Source: JAUNBN01 sp036645935 (lineage in GTDB: Bacteria > Bacillota > Clostridia > Oscillospirales > Ruminococcaceae). Taken from it: DNA of 64,000 nt. A program made the position numbers and the translations under genes. The stretch spans positions 144,029-208,028 of the forward strand of contig JAVXNE010000003.1 of the NCBI GenBank assembly GCA_036645935.1, written 5' to 3'. Of the stretch, positions 17,071-25,207 are shown in pieces. Each line of letters opens with the position of its first letter. Position 1 is the stretch's first letter. Below the pieces are notes generated by a model. That model made no database searches, had not been told where the DNA came from, and saw only the letters and a program-made list of their open reading frames with translations.

Positions 17071-17997
17071 CTATTGTATATGCAGCCGTATCCAGCTTTG
17101 AGGCAAAAAGTTGTGAATTTCGCAGTCCCCTGAACCATATGTGAAAATTGACGGACATACTACTATTTTATCAGGATTACTATTTATCCACGCAGCCCAA
17201 GCACTGAATGTGCTGTTGGCAATAATATTGTGCTTACAGAGGCTCATAAGCTGCATATCGACATAATTATCTCTGCCTAAATTCCAGTCAACGTAAGTTA
17301 TGTTTTGAAATGGTAAGTTTTTTTTACACCATTCTGTCTCGTCAGAAAAGCAAAAATAGTTCGTATCACTTGTGTGGGATGAAATTATTTTTGCCGCGTC
17401 AGCATAATAGGAAGCGTCTAAACATGGATATAGTTGAGGATGCTTTAAAAAATCTCCACGTCGCACATGAATTGACACCGAATTTGTTGTGGCAATTTTA
17501 AATGCGGTTTCTTGGTTTTTTTCACTCAAGGTTTTTTTAAAAGTGAATGACTGCCTTAGAGTATTTGATATTTTTTCATACAGGGATAACTGTTGCCAAT
17601 ACCCAACCACAAATGCATTATCAACATCTGTATGGGCATAGCCATGCAGATTCTCTGCTGAGAAATCTTTTTCCGAGATAGTTTTTGGTGTCCTACAGCC
17701 CAGTTTTGATAAAAGCACATTTTTGATATTATTAGAGCTGTATTTTTTTAAGTCGTGTGGGTCTGCAAAATCAGCTTCAATCTCAAAAATGTCTTTCAAG
17801 AAATAGCCATGCAGATGATAGTTTTCATTATAAAATTTGTTTTGCGCGTTTTTAGGAGACAATCGGTTCCATGAAGGACACTGTAAATCGCGTTTACACA
17901 AAAGCACCTCACGTTTATTCTCTTCTAATAGCTTAGAATAAGCGTATTGAAACATTTGATTTCCAAGGCCACCTGAAATATTTACAATAACCATCAT
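17071..17997 (-). CDS. Glycosyltransferase family 11 (alpha-1,2-fucosyltransferase-like)
   Basis: 308 aa. Opens with GGLGNQMFQYA, has the HVRRGDF donor-binding motif near residue 185, and ends with the NSTFSAWAAW block: the hallmark set of GT11 enzymes, which transfer fucose from GDP-fucose to galactose in surface glycans. The start at 17997 has AGGAG five bases upstream. No other glycan gene is nearby. The gene is clearly more A/T-rich than the core genes and sits beside IS256 and DUF3795 remnants, so I infer horizontal acquisition. It may decorate capsule, LTA or S-layer glycan; the acceptor is unknown. Confidence 0.9.
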   Translation of the reverse strand: MMVIVNISGGLGNQMFQYAYSKLLEENKREVLLCKRDLQCPSWNRLSPKNAQNKFYNENYHLHGYFLKDIFEIEADFADPHDLKKYSSNNIKNVLLSKLGCRTPKTISEKDFSAENLHGYAHTDVDNAFVVGYWQQLSLYEKISNTLRQSFTFKKTLSEKNQETAFKIATTNSVSIHVRRGDFLKHPQLYPCLDASYYADAAKIISSHTSDTNYFCFSDETEWCKKNLPFQNITYVDWNLGRDNYVDMQLMSLCKHNIIANSTFSAWAAWINSNPDKIVVCPSIFTYGSGDCEIHNFLPQSWIRLHIQ

Positions 17998-19103
17998 AAA
18001 ACTCCTGATTTGACTGTTTGATAGCTGTCATTATAGCATCATTATTTAATAATACAGGCTCTTTGTCAAATGTTAGAGTCATGCTCCAACTTCAATTAAA
18101 TTGAATCACAGTAAACGCGATGATTTTGATCTGTCCCAACGTTAGGGCTTGTTGTGAAACGTCAGCAACTTACGAGGATTTTAAGGTTGCACCGCCAGAG
18201 GCTTCAAGGGGTTGCACGATGTTATTTGTGTATTGATGTAAAGCCCGACGGGTAGACTAATTACAAATAGGTCTGCGCTTGAGTTTAAAGACTGCGAGCT
18301 TACTTAAATGACTGATCCGTTACTCGCGGATGATAAAAACCGAGTAAAAAATGCGGATTACCCAAATGCTAAAACACGAATCCATGTTTGATGAACATCG
18401 GAATATCAGGTTATCCAAAAGGGTTCGCTTATGGTGCAAAAGTCATTAACGCGTCATCTGTATATGACGTCGATTAACTTGTAAAAGAGCTACTGATTTG
18501 AAAACCAGCGTCTGGTAAATATTCATACCGCGAGCACTCCGATGGAGCTATACCTGCTGATCTTACCACTCGAATATTGCTTAATGGGTGACCAATCACA
18601 TACTATTGTTATTTGATATAATGCCTCCTGTTCTATGTTCTTCAAACATTTTAAACGCAACATCAGATTCCAATAATACTTCGATTCGTACCAATAGCAC
18701 GGCAGCAAAAGTCTTCATTGGATTTTTGACATAAACTCCCTTTCTTTAGGGGTTCTTTGTGTGCCATCGGTGCTTTTAGTGATAAGTGATATTTGCATTT
18801 TGATATTTGCATTTTGATATTTGCATTTTGATATTTGCATTTTGATATTTGCATTTTGATATTTAACTACCCTATTAAAAACATGTATTAACGCACCCAA
18901 AGAAAGGGTATATTAAAAAAAACGCTCGTCAAGATAACTCGCATTTTATCCCACAACTTAGCAATACTATATTGTTTATAAAGCTCTGTAAAAATATCCT
19001 AAAATATAACAACGAAAATATTCTCTCAAGTCAAACAAGGTAACTCGTACAATAAAACAACCCCATAAACAGGCTGTTTCAGCCGATTTATGGGGAGCAA
19101 ATT
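17998..19103. other. A/T-rich non-coding gap with a tandem repeat
   Basis: More than 1 kb with only short, broken frames and no recognisable domain. The one clear structure is the 14-bp tandem repeat at 18788-18864. Confidence 0.5.
18788..18864. repeat. 14-bp tandem repeat, 5.5 copies
   Basis: Five exact copies of GATATTTGCATTTT (18788-18857) plus a half copy. No spacers, so not CRISPR. In an A/T-rich non-coding stretch; function unknown. Confidence 0.95.
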
Positions 19104-19177
<74 letters not shown>

Positions 19178-19214
19178 GATTTCTAACGGCCGCTTTATAG
19201 GCGGCCGTTCGGGT

Positions 19215-19290
19215 TGGAGCGGGTTACGAGGCTCGGACTCGCTACCTCCACCTTGGCAAGGTGGCGCTCTACCAGATGAGCTAAACCCGC
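19215..19290 (-). tRNA. tRNA-Gly (GCC), copy 2
   Basis: Acceptor GCGGGTT/AACCCGC, anticodon loop TTGCCAA, encoded CCA. The T-loop reads TCCGAGC, with C in place of the near-universal U at position 55. Identical to the copy at 19615-19690. A GC-rich hairpin (CGGCCGC/GCGGCCG) separates it from tRNA-Cys. Confidence 0.93.
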
Positions 19291-19296
19291 AATTTA

Positions 19297-19372
<76 letters not shown>

Positions 19373-19375
19373 AAA

Positions 19376-19452
19376 TGGCGACCCGGATGAGGCTCGAACT
19401 CACGACCTCCAGCGTGACAGGCTGGCGTTCTAACCAACTGAACTACCGGGCC
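19376..19452 (-). tRNA. tRNA-Asp (GTC)
   Basis: Acceptor GGCCCGG/CCGGGTC, anticodon loop CTGTCAC, G discriminator and encoded CCA. Confidence 0.95.
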
Positions 19453-19456
19453 AAAA

Positions 19457-19532
19457 TGGTGGGAACAACAGGGCTCGAACCTGTGACACCCTGCGTGTAA
19501 GGCAGGTGCTCTACCAGCTGAGCTATGCTCCC
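19457..19532 (-). tRNA. tRNA-Val (TAC)
   Basis: Acceptor GGGAGCA/TGTTCCC, anticodon loop CTTACAC, encoded CCA. It is the first tRNA after the internal promoter at 19569-19597. Confidence 0.95.
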
Positions 19533-19568
19533 CCTTTGCGCCGTGCTAAATGCGCAGACAGCTTTGTT

Positions 19569-19597
19569 ATCATACAATAAACGCCGACGGTTGTCAA
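19569..19597 (-). promoter_or_regulatory. Internal promoter of the tRNA array
   Basis: Minus-strand TTGACA (19592-19597), 17-bp spacer, TATGAT (19569-19574). It would drive Val-Asp-Phe-Gly-Cys independently of the first tRNA-Gly. Confidence 0.85.
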
Positions 19598-19614
19598 CCG
19601 CAAAAGGGAGAGAT

Positions 19615-19690
19615 TGGAGCGGGTTACGAGGCTCGGACTCGCTACCTCCACCTTGGCAAGGTGGCGCTCTACCAGATGAGCTAAACCCGC
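19615..19690 (-). tRNA. tRNA-Gly (GCC), copy 1
   Basis: Same sequence as 19215-19290, including the T-loop TCCGAGC with C55. Placed upstream of the internal promoter with its own promoter at 19730-19758, which suggests a duplication of a single tRNA gene. Confidence 0.93.
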
Positions 19691-19729
19691 AAAACACGAT
19701 TGTCGACACACGGAAAATGCGACTTCAAT

Positions 19730-19758
19730 ATAGTAATAAATATTGAGCGTTTTGTCAA
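19730..19758 (-). promoter_or_regulatory. Promoter of the leading tRNA-Gly
   Basis: Minus-strand TTGACA (19753-19758), 17-bp spacer, TACTAT (19730-19735), 40 bp before the tRNA-Gly 5' end. Confidence 0.8.
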
Positions 19759-20025
19759 CCCGTTTTACGTCAATTTGAGGGGAGGGTCAAAATATATGCG
19801 AATCTCTGCACTGCTTTGACAGAACGCCGATCGTTATTTTACGCTTGTTTATTCGCATTGCACCCGCTCACCCATCTTTCGCTTCAACGATGAGAAATTG
19901 TTCAGCATTGGTCGCCGGTTGACTTCTTTAAGCGCTTTTACTATACTGAATGAAATCAAATAGACAACTTGCGTTTCGCATGAGCACTCGTGAGAATCTA
20001 ATTTATGTTTAAAGGGAGTGCGCAT
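19759..20025. other. Intergenic DNA, nothing recognised
   Basis: Between the tRNA promoter and the next gene. I see no gene or strong structure in it. Confidence 0.5.
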
Positions 20026-20544
20026 TTGAGCAATAGGAATGTAAAACTGCACAACATAATATTTCCGATATGGCTTTTATGGATTCTGCCAATCACATGG
20101 ATAGTGGTTCTTCCGGCCAATTTTGTTATCGATTTAGCCGTCATCGTTTTGACATTAAAATACTTAAAAATAACAGATATCAAATTTAAGGCAAAAGCCG
20201 TTGTTTTAAAGACATGGTTTTTTGGTTTTCTTGCGGATTTTATTGGCACTGCGTTTATGTTTTTGGCAAACATAATAAACTTTGACAATAACACTCCGTT
20301 GGGCAGCTGGTGGACAGACAATATTTCAAACGCCGTGAGTTATCATCCGTTTGCAAGCATTTGTTCGGTTCTGTGGATAGGCACATGTATAGTAATCACC
20401 GCAGCACTGATTTTTATTTTTAACTACAAAATAAGTTTCAAAAAATTAGATATAGAAGATAATCAAAAGAAGACATTGGCATTGTCAATGGCAATCTTTA
20501 CTGCACCGTATTTGTTTTATCTGCCCACCTCATGGTTTTTCTGA
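20026..20544 (+). CDS. Hypothetical membrane protein
   Basis: 172 aa with about five hydrophobic segments (residues about 10-50, 65-85, 105-135 and a C-terminal one). I do not recognise a named family with certainty. The chosen start is TTG 20026, seven bases after AAAGGGAG; the in-frame ATG at 20005 lacks a ribosome site. It stands alone, with a GC-rich hairpin at 20617-20659 after it. Function unknown. Confidence 0.6.
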   Translation: MSNRNVKLHNIIFPIWLLWILPITWIVVLPANFVIDLAVIVLTLKYLKITDIKFKAKAVVLKTWFFGFLADFIGTAFMFLANIINFDNNTPLGSWWTDNISNAVSYHPFASICSVLWIGTCIVITAALIFIFNYKISFKKLDIEDNQKKTLALSMAIFTAPYLFYLPTSWFF

Positions 20545-21186
20545 GCATCACCTACGCCCACTTTTCTAACGCTAAAAATTCATGCAATTGATATGGTTTC
20601 AATAAATCTTACGCCAACACGCCGCTCTGCTGACTTTCCGTATCAGCAGAGCGGCGTGTCTGTGCTTGCAACGCGTTTCAAAGTCACTGCCCCCCGGAGG
20701 ATACCCACAGCAATTGTTGATGTTTAATATGCCCCTTTCCACTCTCCTGGCAACACTGCGAATCGGCAGTTTGCAGATGAGTGACATCTTGCGACGGCTT
20801 TCGGCGTTTAATTGCGGCTATGTCAATCGGTTGGTTGCGTTAAACCTTCGGAATATCCTTTCGGATTCAGGCACACGCAGCTTTTCAAGTCGCTCGATGC
20901 ATTTGCAAAAGCACTTGACTGTTTTCGCTGTTCGGTTTCAGGTTTTCGGTACTGCAATCCGCCTTTCACACTATATTCTTTTGTCTGTCAAAGCCAAATA
21001 ACCCTCTCGACAAGATTCACTTGCTGTTCACCGGGTTTTATTTCGGCAATAAGCCTCAACTCAGTCAGAACTGCGCAAGCTATCTCTATCAAGAGGGCGG
21101 TAAAACTGCGAGCTTGCTTGACAAAAGATCACTGTGTGGAGATTGGTAATCGGCTGATTACGGATATATGGCTGCTGCTGCGAGGC
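20545..21186. other. Non-coding gap with a perfect GC-rich hairpin
   Basis: A 17-bp perfect stem (20617-20633 with 20643-20659, core CGCCGCTCTGCTGA) closes the membrane-protein gene but lacks a T-run. The rest has no gene I can support. Confidence 0.5.
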
Positions 21187-21600
21187 TCAGTTCTTCGCAA
21201 TTTTCCTGAGCGAGAGGATCAAACAGACGATGCCGATTCCAGTAAGTATATGTCCAATACCGGCCATTCCCGAGATCGCAGCGCTAACTCCTGCAGACAG
21301 AGTAAAGCCCAAAACCTGTGGAATACCGCGCACCACGAGCATCACGGCCGTCAGCGGAACACCAACATTGTAAACAGCAAAAAACACTCTGAACAGCTTT
21401 TGCTCCTGTAATTTGGAATGCGCCGCAAAGAGCGCCACCATGAGAAACACAATCATGCCCAGCAAAAACAGATGCACGTGAACTTTACCTAATGCCGTAA
21501 CGCCGGTGAAGCTGTTAAACTTTGTGAATTCACGATAAAACACACCGCCAACCATCGCGGCAATTGCGTAACCGAGTGAGAGGTTGAGATACTTTTTCAT
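21187..21600 (-). CDS. DUF2871 family membrane protein
   Basis: 137 aa, four transmembrane helices. Opens with YLNLSLGYAIAAMVGGVFYRE and continues KFNSFTGVTALGKVHVHLFLLG, which I recognise as DUF2871. The conserved HVHLF His pair is reminiscent of haem-copper or NnrS-like membrane proteins, but the function is unknown. The ATG at 21600 has AAGGAAAT upstream and is 1 bp after the stop of the preceding membrane gene, so they are co-translated; the TetR gene upstream may control both. Confidence 0.85.
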   Translation of the reverse strand: MKKYLNLSLGYAIAAMVGGVFYREFTKFNSFTGVTALGKVHVHLFLLGMIVFLMVALFAAHSKLQEQKLFRVFFAVYNVGVPLTAVMLVVRGIPQVLGFTLSAGVSAAISGMAGIGHILTGIGIVCLILSLRKIAKN

Positions 21601-21601
21601 T

Positions 21602-22264
21602 TTACTTATTTCCTTTCATTGCAAAATAGCCGATGAGAACAGTCCAGACATAAGCACATGTTTTAGGAATCATCAGGATTCCCACAGCAGGCACAGTGTC
21701 TGCAAACAGAACAACCGGGATGTAGAAGGCAAAACTCAGCACAACAGTCAGCCAAAGATTGCGGAAGGCCTTGTCGTTTGCGGATTTCGCACTGCGATAA
21801 AAGAGCACGACAATCAGAAGCCCGAGCAGTGCAAACGGGATGTTGCGATAGATTCCCCACGAGAGCGGCGCGTTGGCGCTCGTCCAATCGTTCTGAGGCA
21901 TCAAGCACAGTACAATGCGGCTCAGCGCCAAGACATAAACTGCCGCTGTGAGTCCCCTGCGTCCGGTGATCGCATAGCGTTCGCGCCAGACATAGTAAAG
22001 CAGCACGTAAAATACTGTCATCGTGACCGATGTAATCAGCTGTCCAAGGCCCAGCGCTGCAGTATAGCTTTCAAGACCGGTTGTGCACAGCGCTATCGCA
22101 CGCGGCACAAGGTGGAACGCGTCGCCACAGCCCAACGTTACAGCCATGATGCCAAAGAAGAAATACTGCTTTCTTCCCTTGCTGTTTTTGATCATCAGTA
22201 TACCCAGTGTGGTGACAGTGACAAGGTACACAATGTCGAAAAGCGTTTCCATAATTGCCTGCAT
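21602..22264 (-). CDS. Polytopic membrane protein paired with DUF2871
   Basis: 220 aa with about seven hydrophobic helices (first at 5-25, last near the C-terminus). Start at ATG 22264 with GGGAGTGG upstream; the extension to 22294 has no ribosome site. No named family recognised. Genes of this look sit beside DUF2871 and a TetR regulator, as here. A TGACT-N4-AGTCA repeat at 22380-22393 lies upstream and may be an operator. Function unknown. Confidence 0.75.
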   Translation of the reverse strand: MQAIMETLFDIVYLVTVTTLGILMIKNSKGRKQYFFFGIMAVTLGCGDAFHLVPRAIALCTTGLESYTAALGLGQLITSVTMTVFYVLLYYVWRERYAITGRRGLTAAVYVLALSRIVLCLMPQNDWTSANAPLSWGIYRNIPFALLGLLIVVLFYRSAKSANDKAFRNLWLTVVLSFAFYIPVVLFADTVPAVGILMIPKTCAYVWTVLIGYFAMKGNK

Positions 22265-22379
22265 AAAACCACTCCCATCCGAATTTAAGCTCAATATCTA
22301 TGAACCGCGAAAAGAATCTCTTTTAGCACATTATCTATGTTGAAAAACTCTTAGGCCAACTTTAAGTGCCTATAGAAAA

Positions 22380-22393
22380 TGACTGAATAGTCA
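22380..22393. promoter_or_regulatory. Palindrome upstream of the membrane-protein pair
   Basis: TGACTGAATAGTCA: 5-bp arms TGACT/AGTCA with a 4-bp centre, 116 bp upstream of the start at 22264 and 76 bp after the TetR stop. TetR-type sites often have this shape. Candidate only. Confidence 0.4.
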
Positions 22394-22468
22394 GTTTGAC
22401 CAACACTTGAATGTTAAAACAATATCTGTTTTCTGTGAAAGCGCGCCGCCTTACAGGGACTGATCACG

Positions 22469-23026
22469 TCAATAAATCGTGCGGCGAATCATTTCAAGAA
22501 GTACGGCACAGGAACTTTTTCGCCGCATCAGAAGGGAAACAACACCAGACAGGATGAAATCCACAAAATCAGACAGTGTGAATTTTTCATCAAAGACGTC
22601 GGCCCGCACATTTGGGTCATTCTTTAAATTCTCAATCAACCCCACCGCCATGTGCACAAAGTAGCGATCCATCGTTTGACGCGCCTCTCCCTTGTCTCCA
22701 CCGGCAAATCCGATAGAATGGGCGGTAAAAAAATTAGGATATTCGATCATTCCCGTTTTTATGCGCTCAAATATGCTCTCTACCAAATTGAGAAACGGCA
22801 TCCCCGTTTCGCAGATGCGCTCAACATGAAAAATGTCCTGCCACACGCTTTCAATGGTGGCGATTGCGAGATCGTTTTTAGACGAAAAATAATTGTAAAT
22901 CGAGCCGAGTGCCACGTTGCATCTTTTTGCAACAAAGCGCATAGTCAGCGCAGACAGCCCGAACTCGGATACGATCTCCCGGCATGTTCGCAGAATTGCC
23001 TCTCTTGAAGTGACAACAGTGTTCAT
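22469..23026 (-). CDS. TetR/AcrR family transcriptional regulator
   Basis: 185 aa from ATG 23026 (AGGTGA upstream). The N-terminal helix-turn-helix is clear (SALTMRFVAKRCNVALGSIYNYFSSK split over residues about 25-52). The C-terminal helical domain should bind a ligand not predictable here. The promoter carries a TGAAC-N3-GTTCA repeat right at the -10, typical of autoregulation. The two downstream membrane genes are likely targets. Confidence 0.9.
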   Translation of the reverse strand: MNTVVTSREAILRTCREIVSEFGLSALTMRFVAKRCNVALGSIYNYFSSKNDLAIATIESVWQDIFHVERICETGMPFLNLVESIFERIKTGMIEYPNFFTAHSIGFAGGDKGEARQTMDRYFVHMAVGLIENLKNDPNVRADVFDEKFTLSDFVDFILSGVVSLLMRRKSSCAVLLEMIRRTIY

Positions 23027-23042
23027 AACAATCACCTCTAAA

Positions 23043-23083
23043 TGAACTTTGTTCAGTATAGCTCTGATTTCCCAATCTGTCAA
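23043..23083 (-). promoter_or_regulatory. TetR promoter with autoregulatory operator
   Basis: Minus strand: TTGACA (23078-23083), 17-bp spacer, TATACT (23055-23060). The inverted repeat TGAACTTTGTTCA (23043-23055) starts at the -10 and covers the expected transcript start, so a bound TetR would block RNA polymerase. Confidence 0.75.
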
Positions 23084-23848
23084 CAGTCGGACTCGCGGAC
23101 AGACATTTAATTATCACAACTTCCGTCCGCGCGAGGTGAAAGTTTTAACTCGGAAACCTGATTTTAATGCTCTCCTAGCCATTCTTTTTTAAGCTTTACC
23201 AATTCATTGTGATCTCATTTTGTTGAGTTTTGATTTCCGCATAGAACCTTAAACACCGCAATCTTTAAAAGTCGCTCTGGTGCTGCGCTTTTCATCTTTT
23301 GACTGAAATCATTTGTATGGGCAAAAGCTTGAAAATTTCTCGCCATCTATTACGTTATTAACGCTATATTTTAAATCGTTTGTCATCTTCACGCCAAACA
23401 TCTTCGCGGTTCGCTGCAAAGCAAAAAAATAACGATGGCTGTTTTTTTGCTTTATTAGTCCTAATGATTTATATTGGCAATCACAACCGATGCGCTTGGA
23501 TTTTGGCGGTTAGATTTTTGTCGTTTTCCTATCCACATCGCGATCGCGAATCTTAAAAACTTGTTCGCGGCAGATTACTGATATTAATTGCTCTGTCCAA
23601 ATGAGCAGCCGTTTGCAAATATGTGAACGAAGTTGCACATTTCTCGACGACAATTGATTTGTTGGCACACGAACTGAATCTTCACACCGACGCAAAGACG
23701 TTTGCAATCGCCCGCAAATCGAAATGACCGCCTTGCTCTCTCAGCAAGGCGGTCATTTCGATATTTCACAATCCGCAGGACATTTGTGATAATGATGGGA
23801 AATGGTTTTTTTATTTGGCGTGGACTATGCTCATTTTGCCATGAAGTT
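23084..23848. other. Non-coding gap with two strong hairpins
   Basis: No gene supported. An A/T-rich hairpin (AAAGCAAAAAAA with TTTTTTTGCTTT) lies near 23420-23453. A perfect 20-bp stem with a 5-nt loop lies at 23718-23762. Confidence 0.5.
23718..23762. terminator. Perfect 20-bp hairpin, possible terminator
   Basis: Arms 23718-23737 and 23743-23762 (core AATGACCGCCTTGCT) with loop CTCTC. It lies 87 bp beyond the stop of the 23849-24373 gene. The T-run is weak in both directions, so it may be an RNA stability element. Confidence 0.5.
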
Positions 23849-24373
23849 CTATTCATAGAGTTTTCCACTCAGATCAACAAAATAAAATTCAGCAGAGAAG
23901 TCGTCTGATGGGGCTTCAGCATATAGAATTTTATTATCTTTGGCATCCAACTTTATTGTTGCATCGGTCTTTCCGTCAACGGTGTATGTTATTTGTGCAT
24001 AGTTTAAATTTGCTTTATTTGCCCAAAACACATTATATTGGGTTTGATGAATGGAAGTGAGTATAAACACCAATTCGTCATTTTGCCTGTTGGCATTAGT
24101 TTGAAATTCGTATTCACCGTTTCCGATTGGTGCAAAAACAGCCAATCCATATCGATTGTTCTGGGCAGTGTATCCACTTATTATATAGCCATCAATGGCA
24201 ATCTCTTGGCCGATGGTAGTAATCGCGCCCAAATTGCCGATCTCTCTTAATCTGCGCTCTCTATTTTCAATCGTATCGCAACGATTACTGTTTTGCATTA
24301 TGAAAATCGTCACAATGATTCCTGCTGCAACTATGATTACGGTTAATGGAATGATAAATTTTTTGAATTTCAT
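23849..24373 (-). CDS. Hypothetical membrane-anchored extracytoplasmic protein
   Basis: 174 aa. One N-terminal transmembrane helix (about 7-27, IIPLTVIIVAAGIIVTIFI) with Lys before it, so the rest is probably outside the cell. The outer part is beta-rich (YGLAVFAPIGNGEYEF, then VDGKTDATIKLDAK). No family recognised. It stands alone, with long non-coding gaps on both sides. Codon use is more A/T-rich than in the core genes. Confidence 0.65.
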   Translation of the reverse strand: MKFKKFIIPLTVIIVAAGIIVTIFIMQNSNRCDTIENRERRLREIGNLGAITTIGQEIAIDGYIISGYTAQNNRYGLAVFAPIGNGEYEFQTNANRQNDELVFILTSIHQTQYNVFWANKANLNYAQITYTVDGKTDATIKLDAKDNKILYAEAPSDDFSAEFYFVDLSGKLYE

Positions 24374-25207
24374 TTCTCACCCTCCGTCAAATATAAATCA
24401 TTCTCATCGAGTATATCATGCTTTTCAACATGAAAAAAGATCTACTTGCCCTGGCGGGAAACAGACATTATTGGAGCCGTCTTTCCAAAAGTGTCATTAC
24501 TTTTTTGAAAAAGAGGTTTATTTTCTTGATCTCAAACAATAACATAATAAGTGTTGCATTATAAATGCAGAGAAGACGGTTCTCGTGTAAAAAATTAAAA
24601 CCGTCTGTTTGGGCAGCACATATAGATTTCTCACAAGGCAATTGCAGAAAGCATTTTGCTTATATGCGTATTTGACGATATTCGATCTAAAGTTCACCAT
24701 AAGGCAAATTGTTCCTCTATTTAGACTTGTATCGATTTTCAAGATTTGGTATACTTAAACCAAAATCTAACGTATATAAGATATTTTTTTGTCGTAAATT
24801 AATTAAAAATCGTATGCGTAAAGAAGAAATCTTCTTATTGATAGTGCAAGTTTTCATCAATCCAATTTATTAAAATCATGGAAATTCCATACTAACATCA
24901 GTTTATAGTAAAATTTCCCCTCTTAGCATTTGCCGCTTCGTTCTGCTCTTATTGCAGACGCTCCAATAATCACTTCATGTATTTTTGTGACTTTTCTTTA
25001 CAAGTTCTTTTATGATTTGCCGTTCATTAAATTACAGGCTGTTTGTGCTCCGGGCTTATGTTTGGTTTTAGTCTGTTGTGTAATAAGTTGTGTTCATCAT
25101 TGACTAATGCACTTTGCGTTTAATAGTTTAGAGATCAAAACAGAAAAAGCGCCGTTGAACGGCGCGTATGGCTCAAACAGAAAAATGGAACGTGGAGGTA
25201 GGACAGG
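24374..25207. other. Non-coding A/T-rich gap
   Basis: No gene supported. A loose hairpin (AGACGGTT with AACCGTCT, 24573-24605) and a tight GCGCCGT/ACGGCGC hairpin (25149-25165) just before the zinc-ribbon gene are the only structures seen. Confidence 0.5.

Noticed and set aside
15999..18000. Genomic island with defined attachment sites at tRNA-Pro
   Set aside because: No duplicated tRNA 3' end and no integrase found; only scattered remnants.
18788..18864. CRISPR array
   Set aside because: Repeats are contiguous with no unique spacers and there are no cas genes; the same holds for 43821-43887 and 27832-27870.
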